64,000 bases of DNA from Rhodanobacter sp. 67-28 (GTDB taxonomy: Bacteria > Pseudomonadota > Gammaproteobacteria > Xanthomonadales > Rhodanobacteraceae): NCBI GenBank assembly GCA_001898415.1, contig MKTU01000020.1:28253-92252 (forward strand), written 5' to 3'. The position numbers were made by a program, and so were the translations under genes. Under the pieces are notes generated by a model that worked only from the letters and a program-made list of their open reading frames with translations, had not been told where the DNA came from and did not search any database. Shown here in pieces: positions 51,982 to 64,000 of this stretch; within the stretch, counting starts at the first letter, position 1, and each line of letters starts with the position of its first letter.

Positions 51982-52776
51982 TCAATGGAGGGTCCGGTGG
52001 CGAGTGATGGCTGTCGACAACGCCGCCAAAGAAGGAGGCAGTGTCAGGTACTCGTCGTCCAGCCGTGTGACTTCGTGCGCGAAGATGGTCGCCAGCGTGC
52101 TCATGGGAAGATCGGCCGGTCGTGCCATGCCGCGGATCGTCCAGCGTTCCACCGTCGCACGCTGCGCGAAGCTGGTCACCGCACAGGCGAACACATTCCC
52201 CAGCCGCGTCGCCTCCGTCCCACCTTGCTGGTGGGTGGTCGCCAGCGAGCGCATCGCCAAGTGCGTCACATACATCACCTGGTTCACGCTGTGCCGCGTC
52301 AGGGCTTGGCGCAAACCGTCCGTCGCTAGGCTCGCCCATGCCGGGTTGTAACCCGACTTGGCCAAGATCCATTGCGCATGCTGGATTGCTTCGGCCAGTG
52401 CCAGATCTTCCCAAAGGGCCAGCAAGGTCTGCATGGCGTCTTCAGTGGGCTCGATGTCCTTGAAAAGTGCCTTTACGACGTCGTGCTGACGCGAGCAGTC
52501 CCGTGGCGCCCAGCGGATCCGCCATGCCACGCTGTCGAAGCTGTAGCGCGTCCAATCACGTGCCAACAACCAGTCGTCAGCATGGGATGGCGACAGCTCT
52601 GGCTCGATGACCCCCAAGGCTTGCAAGGCGAGGAGAACGCGCTGCGAATAGTGGTCGTGCGGCGCCAGCGGCAGCCGCAGCGCATCCAGGGGGAGCAGCC
52701 GCGTCAGTGAAACGTCGGCGGCCACGCGCACGGCCGCCGAGAAATAGAGGTTGGCGGTCAAGTCACTCGAATTCAC
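51982..52776 (-). CDS. Hypothetical protein, island-associated
   Basis: A 264-residue soluble protein from GTG 52776, chosen for AGAAGG about seven bases upstream; ATG 52812 would add twelve residues with no ribosome site. It contains helical-looking stretches and no motif I can name; the region WALLARDWTRYSFDSVAWRIRW is rich in Trp/Arg. No membrane segment. It lies 85 bp from the divergent XRE regulator, which could control it. Confidence 0.55.
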   Translation of the reverse strand: MNSSDLTANLYFSAAVRVAADVSLTRLLPLDALRLPLAPHDHYSQRVLLALQALGVIEPELSPSHADDWLLARDWTRYSFDSVAWRIRWAPRDCSRQHDVVKALFKDIEPTEDAMQTLLALWEDLALAEAIQHAQWILAKSGYNPAWASLATDGLRQALTRHSVNQVMYVTHLAMRSLATTHQQGGTEATRLGNVFACAVTSFAQRATVERWTIRGMARPADLPMSTLATIFAHEVTRLDDEYLTLPPSLAALSTAITRHRTLH

Positions 52777-52900
52777 TTCACACCTTCTGCAGGTTGAGAT
52801 GCGGCTGTCCATGCCATCGGGATGCGAGGCGGCGATATTAAGGAACTCTTAGTATGCAGGCAAACCGTCGCCGCCGAAGCTGCTGTGGGTCGCAGCAGGA

Positions 52901-53233
52901 ATGGGTCGACGGGTGGCACGCGGAGGCAAAAAAGAAGCGGTCATCGCAGCGCGCCTGCGAGCGGCCAGATTGGAAGCGGGCCTGTCTCAGCGTGAGCTGG
53001 GCGTGCAGGCTGGCATGGATCCGTCGGTAGCCTCGCCGCGAATCAACCAGTACGAGCGCGGCAAGCACACCCCTGATACCGGCACGCTGCATCGACTGGG
53101 CCAGGTGCTGGGCGTCCCTGTTCCCTACTTCTTGGCCGACGACGATGATCTGGCCATGCTGATCGTCGCGTACCACCGCATGTCGGCGGCACCACGCCGA
53201 CGCCTGCTCGCGTTGGCGTCACGCTCGGAATAG
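52901..53233 (+). CDS. XRE-family transcriptional regulator
   Basis: A 110-residue protein with a Cro/C1-type helix-turn-helix at ~18-75 (ARLRAARLEAGLSQRELGVQAGMDPSVASPRINQYERGKHTPDTGTL), no separate effector domain, and a short acidic stretch (ADDDD). It is transcribed divergently from the hypothetical gene at 51982-52776, a common layout for island repressors. Target unknown. Confidence 0.85.
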   Translation: MGRRVARGGKKEAVIAARLRAARLEAGLSQRELGVQAGMDPSVASPRINQYERGKHTPDTGTLHRLGQVLGVPVPYFLADDDDLAMLIVAYHRMSAAPRRRLLALASRSE

Positions 53234-53290
53234 ACCAGACCGCACTACAGTGCACGGTAGATCCAAGCGCGTTGCTGGCCCGGCTCCGTT

Positions 53291-54739
53291 TCAGAGCCAC
53301 CCCAGCAGATGGATGGCGATGCCCGCCGCGCAACAGACGCCCAGCGTCGTCATCATCCCGAACTTGAGCCGGAACAGCATGATCGCGGCTACCGCCGACA
53401 GCAGCAGCGACCAGCGGTCGAGACTCGACCAGTCCGGAATCTGCAGGGTCAGCGCATGGATGTGCCGGGCTTCGACCCGGGCGAACAGCGTGTGCAGACC
53501 GAACCAGACAGCAAGGTTGAGGATCACGCCGACCACGGCAGCCGTGATAGTGGTCAGGACGGCGCTGAGCGCCTTGTTGTTGCGCAGGGCCTCCATGTAG
53601 GGCGCGCCCACGAAGATGATCAGGAACGATGGGGCGAAGGTCACCCACTTCGCCAGCAGTCCGCCCAAGGTGCCGGCGACGACCGGCGACAGCATGCCAG
53701 GGTGGCGATAGGCCGCCATGAACCCGACGAACTGCACCACGCTGATCAGTGGGCCGGGCGTGGTTTCCGCCATGCCCAGTCCGGCGAGCATTTCGCCGGG
53801 GGCGAGCCAGTGGTAGTGCTCGACCGCTTGCTGGGCCATGTACGCGAGGATCGCGTACGCGCCGCCGAACGTCACCGTCGACATCTTGGTGAAGAAGAAC
53901 GCAATCTTGGTGAAGGCGTTGTCCGGGCCGGCGGTCAAGGCGAGGACGACGAGCGGCGTCAGCCAGACAATCAGGCACACCGCCAGGACCTTGAGTATCC
54001 GGCGATGATCCGGCCTGACGTGCGGCGGAATCTCCTGCGCGAACGCGGCGTCGATCGCCGGCAGCGGCCCGTCCTCCACTGCGCCTGCTCCGCCGTGACC
54101 CGCACCGCCCTGCAGTCCTGGCACGCCCATCGCATTGCCGAGCCAACCGATCACGCCGGCGGCAAGAATGATCAGCGGGAATGGCGCCTCAAGAAAGAAG
54201 ATCGCGATGAACGACAGCGTGGCCACCGCCACGAGCGCCCGGCTTTTGAGTGCGCGGCGTCCAACCCGAAACACCGCTTCCAGCACCACCGCCAGTACCG
54301 CGGCCTTCAGGCCGAAGAACAGCGCCTGGACGATGCCAACATTGCCGTAGCTCGCGTAGATCCAGCTCAGTACCCCCAGCGCCAACAACCCAGGCACCAC
54401 GAACAGGATGCCGGCGACCAGGCCGCCCCGGATCCGGTGCAGCAACCAGCCGACGTAGACCGCGAGCTTGTGCGCTTCGGGTCCCGGCAGGAGGGTGCAG
54501 TAATTGAGCGCATGCAGGAACCGCGTCTCGCTGATCCAGCGCTTCTCCTCGACCAGGATGCGATGCATCACCGCGATCTGGCCGGCCGGGCCACCGAAAC
54601 TCAGCGCGGCCACGCGGACCCAGACCCAGAACGCCTCGCGAAACGATACTCCGTGGCGGAGGTAAGGAGGCACCGAGGTGGCGACAGCTTCTGTCCCAGG
54701 CTGCCCGGTGATTTTCGTGGGGTGCTTTGGTGGGGTCAT
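53291..54739 (-). CDS. chrA: Chromate efflux transporter ChrA
   Basis: A 482-residue long-chain CHR-family protein with two homologous halves (~35-200 and ~250-440). The first has FWVWVRVAALSFGGPAGQIAVMHR, the second KIAFFFTKMSTVTFGGAYAILAYMAQQ; both carry the FGG motif characteristic of chromate antiporters. A PGP motif also appears (LLPGPEAHKLAVYVGW, TTPGPLISVVQFVGF). It exports chromate from the cytoplasm. ATG 54739 is used (MTPPKHP). On the same strand as chrB and the DUF1259 gene. Confidence 0.95.
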   Translation of the reverse strand: MTPPKHPTKITGQPGTEAVATSVPPYLRHGVSFREAFWVWVRVAALSFGGPAGQIAVMHRILVEEKRWISETRFLHALNYCTLLPGPEAHKLAVYVGWLLHRIRGGLVAGILFVVPGLLALGVLSWIYASYGNVGIVQALFFGLKAAVLAVVLEAVFRVGRRALKSRALVAVATLSFIAIFFLEAPFPLIILAAGVIGWLGNAMGVPGLQGGAGHGGAGAVEDGPLPAIDAAFAQEIPPHVRPDHRRILKVLAVCLIVWLTPLVVLALTAGPDNAFTKIAFFFTKMSTVTFGGAYAILAYMAQQAVEHYHWLAPGEMLAGLGMAETTPGPLISVVQFVGFMAAYRHPGMLSPVVAGTLGGLLAKWVTFAPSFLIIFVGAPYMEALRNNKALSAVLTTITAAVVGVILNLAVWFGLHTLFARVEARHIHALTLQIPDWSSLDRWSLLLSAVAAIMLFRLKFGMMTTLGVCCAAGIAIHLLGWL

Positions 54740-54767
54740 TCGCGCAAGTCTCAGCGAAGTTTTGCCG

Positions 54768-54980
54768 TCACGACGTTCGCCAACGGAGCGCACACGTATA
54801 CGGGTCGGTGATGGAAGCTTCCCGCCGCGGTTGAGTCGCGCCCGGCTGCAGCCGCGCCTTGACGCCGATGTGGCCGACGGTGGAGTCGTGTTGCGCCAGC
54901 GACGCGATTTTCAAATCGGGGTTGAAGGCATAGCTCGCCTTGAGCACATAGAGGCCCTGGATAAAATGCCCTTGTGGCAA
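54768..54980 (-). CDS. Short open frame, possible remnant of an outer-membrane protein
   Basis: Seventy codons between the DUF1259 gene and chrA on the same strand. The first 45 residues (IQGLYVLKASYAFNPDLKIASLAQHDSTVGHIG) have the alternating pattern of a beta-barrel strand, like the C-terminal part of a DUF5916-type or related outer-membrane protein. The tail is unlike anything. It is probably a decayed 3' end rather than a working gene. Confidence 0.3.
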   Translation of the reverse strand: MPQGHFIQGLYVLKASYAFNPDLKIASLAQHDSTVGHIGVKARLQPGATQPRREASITDPYTCALRWRTS

Positions 54981-55003
54981 GAGGCTAAAGTCGGTTTCGT
55001 TGC

Positions 55004-55936
55004 TCAGCTTGATTGCTTCGCGTTGGCAGCCTGGGCGTCAAGTGCCGCACGGAACCCGCGCGCGAGGTCAGCGGCCTTGCCCTTGCCCAAGAAGTGAGTG
55101 AAGTAGTAGTTCGGGCTCTCGCCCATCATGTGGTTGTGCAGGGCCACGATGTGGATGCCGGCCTTGCGCAGCGCTTGCAGCACCGGGCGCACTTCATCGG
55201 CGCGCATGATGAAATCGCCGTCGATGGAGGCCAGGTTGTCGCTGCCGCTGAACGCGGCCCAGGTCGTCAGGCCCATGGAGGCACCGAGGGGATGGCCACG
55301 CATCCGGCCCTCGCGGGCGATGGTGACCTTGGCCACACCGTCGGTGACCGGTGCGGGGCGCCCGATGATCGTGGCTATCGACGCCGCGCTCAGCTTGCCA
55401 GGGGACGGCGTGGCACCGCCAAACCCGTCCGCCGGCTGGGCGTGCGCAGCGCGCACGGCTTTTATCGCATCCCACACCGCTCTGACGCCGGCAGCCAACT
55501 GCGTCGGCGAGCCCTCGCCACCGAGGTGCATGAAGTACACCTTCGGCTGATCGTAGAAGAAGTGGTTGTGCAGCCCGGTGACGCTCAGACCATGCGCGAA
55601 CGCGGCGTCCATGGCGGCATCGACCTCATCCTGGAAGACGACGGTGTCCCCCATGACCATGGCCTGATCACCCATCGTGGTGAAGGACGCCCAGGAGCCG
55701 AGGCCGGCGGCCGGCGACAGGCGCATGCCGTCGACGGTGACTGGCACATCCGAGCGACTCCAGCCGATCTTGATGGCGCCATCGGGCTGGGCCTTAGCGT
55801 CGGCGCCGGCAGCCTTGCCGATCACGGCAGGATCCAAAGTCGCGGCGACGGAGGGCAAGGCCGCAGTGGCCAAGCTGAGCGCGACCAGCGCGAGACAAAG
55901 CGGGCGCAGGCAGACACGGAAACTACGAACGTTCAT
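55004..55936 (-). CDS. DUF1259 (LppY/LpqO-like) secreted protein
   Basis: A 310-residue protein with a signal peptide (ending SVAA) and two DUF1259 repeats, each ending in a His-Asn-His motif: VTGLHNHFFYD (~122-132) and IVALHNHMMGE (~264-274). Such a duplicated cupin-like histidine pattern suggests metal or anion binding in the periplasm. The gene is joined to chrB by a 4-bp overlap, so it belongs to the chromate operon; its role there is not established. Confidence 0.85.
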   Translation of the reverse strand: MNVRSFRVCLRPLCLALVALSLATAALPSVAATLDPAVIGKAAGADAKAQPDGAIKIGWSRSDVPVTVDGMRLSPAAGLGSWASFTTMGDQAMVMGDTVVFQDEVDAAMDAAFAHGLSVTGLHNHFFYDQPKVYFMHLGGEGSPTQLAAGVRAVWDAIKAVRAAHAQPADGFGGATPSPGKLSAASIATIIGRPAPVTDGVAKVTIAREGRMRGHPLGASMGLTTWAAFSGSDNLASIDGDFIMRADEVRPVLQALRKAGIHIVALHNHMMGESPNYYFTHFLGKGKAADLARGFRAALDAQAANAKQSS

Positions 55937-56901
55937 GGCGATTCTCCCGGTGGGTCGAGGTACGCGGCGTACAAACAGTCGAGCACGGTGGTCATGTCCT
56001 GCAGCAGGCCATCGTCGTCATCACCACGACGCGCCCGCGCACCGGCCATCACGCTGGCAAAGCCGGCGGCATCGGCGACCGGCACACCACCAATGTCGAG
56101 GTAGTGGATCAACCGCCCCAGGCGGATCAGGCCGGCATTGCGATCCAGGTCAAAACTGGTCGCGAGGACTTCGAAACTCACCCGCGCGCCGACATGGGTG
56201 AACGTGGCACCGTCGAAGTCGAAACCCAGGGCATCCGTCGGACAATCCGCAGGCTTGTCCAACCAGAGAAAGCGGGCTTGCGGATCGATGAAACGCCGGA
56301 TCAGCCAGGCCGAAGCCACCCGGTCGATCCACAGGTGCTTGCGGGTGGCCCAGAGGCGACCGCGGTGTTCGGCATTTCTGCGGGCAATCAAGCCATGCGC
56401 GGCGTGGGGCTCATCCTGCGCGAACTGGCCATTGAGCGTCTGCTCGGCATCGCGCAAGGCGCTTTCGGCGTCGTCCCGCGCAGTCCCGGGGAAGAAATCG
56501 ATGGCAACGATGCCCTCCAATCCCCGGCGAGCCGCCGCCAGCCGTCGGCGTGCTTCACTCTCTGTCAGGCCGGGCAGCTCGGCAATCACCGCGACCAGCT
56601 GTTCCAGCCATTCGGCGTAGAGCGTCGATCGGTCAAACACCGCTCGCAACTGTGCTTCCTGTGTGGCATCCGTCGCATGGAACGGCACGATCTGCGCGGT
56701 ACCACCGGTATCTATGACCCCCCCTGCCTGGGCCTGGAACAGATCCTGAGCCGATGCGTTGTCCGGCAGGACGTACACCCCATCACGCAGCGCTTCGGCG
56801 CCGGCCCCCTTGAGTGCCCGCCACAGGCGCATACGCGGTGTCTGACTGCGCCCGGGCAGTGAGACCACCAGCATCAGCCAAGTCGTAGGATTCGTAGTCA
56901 T
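55933..56901 (-). CDS. chrB: Chromate resistance regulator ChrB
   Basis: A 322-residue ChrB protein: N-terminal winged-helix part (TTWLMLVVSLPGRSQTPRMRLWRALKGAGAEAL) and the ChrB C-terminal domain (RGRLWATRKHLWIDRVASAWLIRRFIDPQARFLWL, GARVSFEVLATSFDLD, and the DIGGVPV block). ChrB senses chromate and controls chrA expression; the C-terminal domain may also bind or act on metal. Its ATG touches a palindrome at 56902-56921, a likely operator. Confidence 0.94.
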   Translation of the reverse strand: MTTNPTTWLMLVVSLPGRSQTPRMRLWRALKGAGAEALRDGVYVLPDNASAQDLFQAQAGGVIDTGGTAQIVPFHATDATQEAQLRAVFDRSTLYAEWLEQLVAVIAELPGLTESEARRRLAAARRGLEGIVAIDFFPGTARDDAESALRDAEQTLNGQFAQDEPHAAHGLIARRNAEHRGRLWATRKHLWIDRVASAWLIRRFIDPQARFLWLDKPADCPTDALGFDFDGATFTHVGARVSFEVLATSFDLDRNAGLIRLGRLIHYLDIGGVPVADAAGFASVMAGARARRGDDDDGLLQDMTTVLDCLYAAYLDPPGESP

Positions 56902-56921
56902 TATGTAGCGTATGCTACATA
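56902..56921. promoter_or_regulatory. Palindromic operator at the chrB start
   Basis: TATGTAGC-GTAT-GCTACATA is a perfect 8-bp inverted repeat directly abutting the chrB ATG. On the minus strand it covers a possible -10 (TAGCAT) located 17 bases after TTGTAG. A site for ChrB autoregulation is likely, and the divergent MFS gene starts 38 bp to the right. Confidence 0.7.
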
Positions 56922-56958
56922 GCAGTAATAAACTCTACAAGAGCACTGAGCGCACCCG

Positions 56959-58179
56959 ATGAATCTGGTGGCCACATCCTCGCAGCGGACATTCGATCCG
57001 TTGCCTTGCCTGTTTGCCGCCCGCGCGTTGCGCGATTTCGGCGACAGTTTCGTGGCGATCCTGTTGCCGGCCTATCTGCTGGCATTGGGCTTCACGCCAC
57101 TGGCGGTCGGTGTGCTCGCCACCGCATCGTTGCTCGGCTCGGCCTGCCTGACCCTAGGGGCCGGATGGCTGGGCGCGCGCTGTGGACACCGTCGGCTTTT
57201 GCTGCTCGCCGCCGGATTGATGGTCGCCAGCGGGCTGGCGTTCGCCGCCTTCCGTGATTACGCCGTGCTGCTAGTGGTCGCTTTCGTCGGCACGATCAAT
57301 CCGTCCGCTGGCAACGTCAGCGTGTTCGTACCGCTGGAACACGCCGCACTGGCACGCGAAGCCGGCGATCAGAATCGCACCCGGATGTTCGCGCGCTACA
57401 GCTTGGCCGGCGCACTCGCCGCCGCCTTGGGCTCCCTGATCGCCGGCGCCCCTGAACTGACAGCACCGCTCGGCGTGAACCGCTTGACCGCGATGCGGGC
57501 GATGTTCGTGCTGTATGCGTTGTTGGGCGTGGTAGGACGATACCTCTACACACGTCTCCCCCGGCATGCCGTCGACGGCAAGGTCGCCCGGACGAGCACA
57601 CTCGGTCCTTCGCGCGGCATCGTCATGAGACTCGCGGCCCTGTTCAGCCTGGATGCGTTCGCTGGCGGATTCGTCGTGCAGTCGCTGCTCGCCCTGTGGT
57701 TGTTCCAGCGGTTCCATCTCTCGTTGACGGCAGCCGGCGCGTTCTTCTTCGGGACGGGGTTGCTGGCCGCGCTGTCGTACCCGGTGGCTGCGCAACTGTC
57801 GCGACGCGTCGGCCTGGTCAACACGATGGTGTTCACGCACATCCCCTCCAGCATCGCACTGATGCTCGCGGCGTTCGCCCCGTCGTTGACGTCGGCGTTG
57901 GCATGGCTATTGGTACGCGCCGCGCTGTCACAGATGGACGTGCCGACGCGCTCGTCCTACGTGATGGCCGTGGTAACCGAACCGGAGCGCAGCGCCGCCG
58001 CCAGCGTCACGTCGGTGCCGCGCAGCCTGGCTTCCTCCGCGAGCCCTGCGTTGGCGGGCGCACTGTTCGCCGCATCCTCTTTCGCGTGGCCGCTGGTGAT
58101 CTGTGGCTCGCTCAAGATCCTGTACGACCTGCTGCTCCTAGCGCAGTTCCGACACCTCAGGCCACCGGAAGAACAGTGA
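56959..58179 (+). CDS. MFS-family transporter divergent from chrB
   Basis: A 406-residue protein with twelve predicted segments. The first loop carries GWLGARCGHRRLLLL (MFS motif A) and segment five region has GALAAALGSLIAG. MFS genes next to chrB recur in chromate clusters, where their substrate is unknown; sulfate, chromate or a stress product are conceivable. It shares the 57-bp control region containing the palindrome with chrB, so co-regulation by ChrB is plausible. Confidence 0.85.
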   Translation: MNLVATSSQRTFDPLPCLFAARALRDFGDSFVAILLPAYLLALGFTPLAVGVLATASLLGSACLTLGAGWLGARCGHRRLLLLAAGLMVASGLAFAAFRDYAVLLVVAFVGTINPSAGNVSVFVPLEHAALAREAGDQNRTRMFARYSLAGALAAALGSLIAGAPELTAPLGVNRLTAMRAMFVLYALLGVVGRYLYTRLPRHAVDGKVARTSTLGPSRGIVMRLAALFSLDAFAGGFVVQSLLALWLFQRFHLSLTAAGAFFFGTGLLAALSYPVAAQLSRRVGLVNTMVFTHIPSSIALMLAAFAPSLTSALAWLLVRAALSQMDVPTRSSYVMAVVTEPERSAAASVTSVPRSLASSASPALAGALFAASSFAWPLVICGSLKILYDLLLLAQFRHLRPPEEQ

Positions 58180-58229
58180 CGTCACGACGGCGCGCGTAGG
58201 ATGCGTGCTTTGGACACGAATGCCGACAC

Positions 58230-59261
58230 ATGAAACTCAGGGCAGGTCGCATCTTCAATCGAGGTCCGATGGCCCTGGTTGCCGTCATGGCACTGTTCGT
58301 GGCCACGCCCGCGTGCAGCGGCGCGAGCGATCCGGCCAGTCGGCTGCCGTTGACCACACTCGCGGATGTGCCGTTGCCCGGCAGAGCGACACGCTGGGAC
58401 TACGCCAGTCTCGACGCGCGGAACCATCATCTTTTCCTCGCACACCTCGGCGACAGCGCCGTTGTCGTGTTCGACACCGCCAAGCGCAAGGTGATGGCGA
58501 CCGTTCCCGATGTCAGCCACGTCCACGGCGTGCTTTACGTGCCCCAACTGGATCGGGTGTACGCCTCGGCAACCGGTACCAATGAAGTGATCGCGATCGA
58601 CGCCAGGACCTTCAAGATCATCGCACGCACTCACGCTGGGGATTATCCGGACGGCATGGCCTATGCGCCCGACGTGCACAAGCTGTATGTCTCCGACGAG
58701 CACGGCGAGACTGACACCGTGATCGACGTGCGATCGAACAGCCGAGTGGCCACGATCCCGTTGGGCGGCGAGGTGGGCAACGCCCAGTACGACCCAACGA
58801 GCAAGCATATCTTTGCCAACGTGCAGACCCGCGGGCAGCTGATGGAAATCGACCCGGGCACCGACAAGGTGATCAGCCGGATCGACCTGCTTGGTGCCAA
58901 GGGCAATCATGGCCTCTACATCGATGCCGCCTCCCGGTTGGCTTTCATCGCCTGCGAGGACAACGCCACGCTGCTGGTGTTGGACCTGCACACGCACCAT
59001 GTACTGGCGTCCTTCGCCGTGGGCGGCGGACCCGACGTGCTCGCGTTCGACCCTTCGCTGGGCTGGCTTTACGTGGCCAGCGAATCCGGCGTGGTGTCAC
59101 TGTTCGAGGTGAAGGGACAGAACGTGCGCGAGCTCGGTCGCGCGATGCTGGGGCCCAACGCGCACGTAGTAGCGGTAGACCCGGACATGCACCGTGCCTA
59201 TTTTCCGCTGAAGGACGTTCAGGGCCATCCGGTACTGCGCATCATGCAGCCTCGCTCCTGA
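58230..59261 (+). CDS. YncE/cytochrome-D1-like beta-propeller protein
   Basis: A 343-residue exported protein. The N-terminus has a signal segment (MALVAVMALFVATPAC), and LFVATPACSG could be a lipobox with Cys as the lipidated residue. The mature part shows seven-bladed propeller repeats: VVVFDTAKRKVMATV, VIAIDARTFKIIART, DTVIDVRSNSRVATI, MEIDPGTDKVISRI, LLVLDLHTHHVLASF. YncE-like proteins bind DNA or act as secreted scaffolds; no catalytic residues are evident. It lies 50 bp after the MFS gene. Confidence 0.8.
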   Translation: MKLRAGRIFNRGPMALVAVMALFVATPACSGASDPASRLPLTTLADVPLPGRATRWDYASLDARNHHLFLAHLGDSAVVVFDTAKRKVMATVPDVSHVHGVLYVPQLDRVYASATGTNEVIAIDARTFKIIARTHAGDYPDGMAYAPDVHKLYVSDEHGETDTVIDVRSNSRVATIPLGGEVGNAQYDPTSKHIFANVQTRGQLMEIDPGTDKVISRIDLLGAKGNHGLYIDAASRLAFIACEDNATLLVLDLHTHHVLASFAVGGGPDVLAFDPSLGWLYVASESGVVSLFEVKGQNVRELGRAMLGPNAHVVAVDPDMHRAYFPLKDVQGHPVLRIMQPRS

Positions 59262-59287
59262 CCCAGCCCGGCAAGAGGTTGCGCCGC

Positions 59288-60622
59288 TCAGCCGGTCTGC
59301 TCTCCGAAGCTATCGTCCGTTGGCGCGGGCAGCCGCGAAGCCATGATCTTGTCGATGCGACGCCCATCGGTATCGACGATCTCGAAGCGCCAGCCCTCGT
59401 ACTCGAAAGACTCGCCCACTTGGGGGAGGTGCTGGAATTGGAACAGCGCAAAGCCTGCGATCGTGTGGTAGCCGTCCTCCGCAACCCGTCGGCGCAGATC
59501 GAGCCGCTCGAAGACCTCGATCGCGGACGTCATGCCGTCGATGAGAACGCTGCCGTCCTCACGCTCGACGATGTCGGGCGCCTCGTCTTCGGCGTCCGGC
59601 AAGTGGCCGGCAATGGCCTCCAGCAGGTCGGTCTGGGTGACGATGCCCTCCAGTACGCCGTATTCGTTCAGCACCATGGCCATGCGCACCGGCGTGGTGT
59701 GGAAGCGTTCGAGCAACCTGAAGATTGGCGTGCCTTCCGGGATCACCAGTGGCTGGCGGATGGTCGCCAGCGGGTCGGGCCGCTGACCGTCAAGCACTTG
59801 GTGCAGTAGATCGTGCTTCACGATCATGCCCAACGGCTCGTCGATGCCGTCACGTCCGACCAGGATCTGGTCATGGGGGCACGCACGGACGGCGGCAAGG
59901 ATCTCGTCCGGCGGATCGCCCGCATCGACCCAGTCGATTTCGGTTCGCGGCGTCATGATGTCGCCGACCGGGCGGTCGCCCAAGTTGAACACGCGCTCGA
60001 CCACTTCCTGCTGCGCCCGCTGCAGCAGACCCGCTTCTCGGCTGGCGGAGATCAACAACTTCAGCTCTTCGGCCGAGTGCAGCGATTCCTCACCCGTCCC
60101 CGGCTTCAGTCCGAACAACCGCAACACGAGGTTGCCCAAGCCGTTGAGCAGCAGGATCGCCGGCTTGAACGCGAACAGGAACAATCCCAGCGGGTGCACG
60201 ACCCAGAGCGCCGTGTTTTCGCTGCGTTGCAGGGCCAGGCTCTTGGGCGCCAGCTCGCCCAGCACGATATGCAGGGCGGTGATCAGGCTGAAGGCGATCG
60301 CCACGGCGATGGCATGCGAGCTGGCCACCGCGAACGAGCCCGCCCACCCGGCGAGCAAGGGCTCAACCAGGTGTGAAAGCGCCGGCTCGCCGATCCAGCC
60401 CAGCGCCAGCGACGACAGCGTGATGCCGAGCTGCGTGGCCGCCAGGCTCGCGTCTAGGTGGTCGACCGTACGCAGCAGCGCCTTTGCGTTCATGCGCCCG
60501 CTGGCGACCAGTTCGGCCACCCGGCTGCGCCGCACGGCGACGAGCGAGAACTCCGCGGCCACGAAGAATCCGTTGGCCGCCACCAGCACCAATACCGCGA
60601 ACACACCGATCAGATCAGACAC
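59288..60622 (-). CDS. CorC/HlyC-type membrane protein with CBS domains
   Basis: A 444-residue protein with the CNNM/DUF21 membrane domain (~1-190; AANGFFVAAEFSLVAVRRSR, HIVLGELAPKSLALQ), paired CBS domains (~205-340; VGDIMTPRTEIDWVD, MAMVLNEYGVLEGIVTQTDLL) and a C-terminal transporter-associated domain (~355-435). The family is tied to Mg/Co homeostasis and tolerance of divalent metals. It points toward the YncE-like gene, with the Czc pump upstream. Confidence 0.92.
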   Translation of the reverse strand: MSDLIGVFAVLVLVAANGFFVAAEFSLVAVRRSRVAELVASGRMNAKALLRTVDHLDASLAATQLGITLSSLALGWIGEPALSHLVEPLLAGWAGSFAVASSHAIAVAIAFSLITALHIVLGELAPKSLALQRSENTALWVVHPLGLFLFAFKPAILLLNGLGNLVLRLFGLKPGTGEESLHSAEELKLLISASREAGLLQRAQQEVVERVFNLGDRPVGDIMTPRTEIDWVDAGDPPDEILAAVRACPHDQILVGRDGIDEPLGMIVKHDLLHQVLDGQRPDPLATIRQPLVIPEGTPIFRLLERFHTTPVRMAMVLNEYGVLEGIVTQTDLLEAIAGHLPDAEDEAPDIVEREDGSVLIDGMTSAIEVFERLDLRRRVAEDGYHTIAGFALFQFQHLPQVGESFEYEGWRFEIVDTDGRRIDKIMASRLPAPTDDSFGEQTG

Positions 60623-60732
60623 TGTTTGGTTCCATGGATGCGCGAGTTTGCAGTGGGGTGGCGGCCTTCGGATCGTCGTACCTGAGTCGTGACATCGGTC
60701 CTGACGGCTGGCCGATGCCGCGTCTCAGCGTC

Positions 60733-64000
<3,268 letters not shown>

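Overview
This is a high-GC proteobacterial chromosome segment with the look of a stress and metal-resistance accessory region. Gene content (a complete mer operon, an FTR1/cytochrome c iron-type permease, chromate resistance, a Czc-type RND pump, Ku/LigD, two Tn3-family transposases) and codon style suggest a Xanthomonadales/Rhodanobacteraceae-type gammaproteobacterium. That placement is inference; a betaproteobacterium is not excluded. No rRNA, tRNA or CRISPR array was recognised.

Region A (1-2.5 kb, + strand): the 3' part of a restriction-endonuclease-like gene and an ATP-grasp-like gene. Region B (2.5-20.6 kb, - strand): sixteen co-directional genes, most joined by 4-bp ATGA/GTGA overlaps. 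In transcription order they are a DUF2933 protein, an isoprenylcysteine methyltransferase-like protein, a heavy-metal P-type ATPase, a beta-CASP metallo-beta-lactamase nuclease, an AMP/thymidine phosphorylase, a PRPP-synthetase-like protein, phosphoketolase, a small membrane protein, a UbiB/ABC1 kinase, acetate kinase, a secreted protein, an alpha/beta hydrolase, an MFS carrier, cyclopropane fatty acid synthase (split by one TAA), a DUF6629-like protein and a DUF1269 protein. A textbook-spaced class II FNR-type promoter lies upstream. The gene set reads as a low-oxygen energy module that could turn RNA or nucleotides into pentose phosphates, acetyl phosphate and ATP.

Region C (20.9-29.3 kb): merR and a divergent merTPC/small peptide/merA operon with a canonical MerR-type promoter, a second flavin disulfide reductase, an IS5-like scar, then FTR1-cytochrome c and CDF genes opposite a second, Zn/Cd/Pb-type MerR regulator with its own operator. 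Region D (29.5-32.6 kb): a Tn3-family transposase. Region E (32.9-45.7 kb): hemerythrin, response regulators, a multi-PAS hybrid kinase, a CDF transporter, a mechanosensitive channel, Ku and LigD (bacterial NHEJ) and a PfpI-type protein.

Region F (45.8-53.2 kb): a second Tn3-family transposase paired with a tyrosine recombinase, a DMT-family transporter with a very histidine-rich tail, and island-type small genes. Region G (53.3-58.2 kb): chromate resistance (chrA, a DUF1259 gene, chrB, a divergent MFS gene) with a palindromic operator at the chrB start. Region H (58.2-64 kb): a YncE-like beta-propeller, a CorC/HlyC-type CBS protein and the CzcA/CzcB metal efflux pump, which runs off the right edge.
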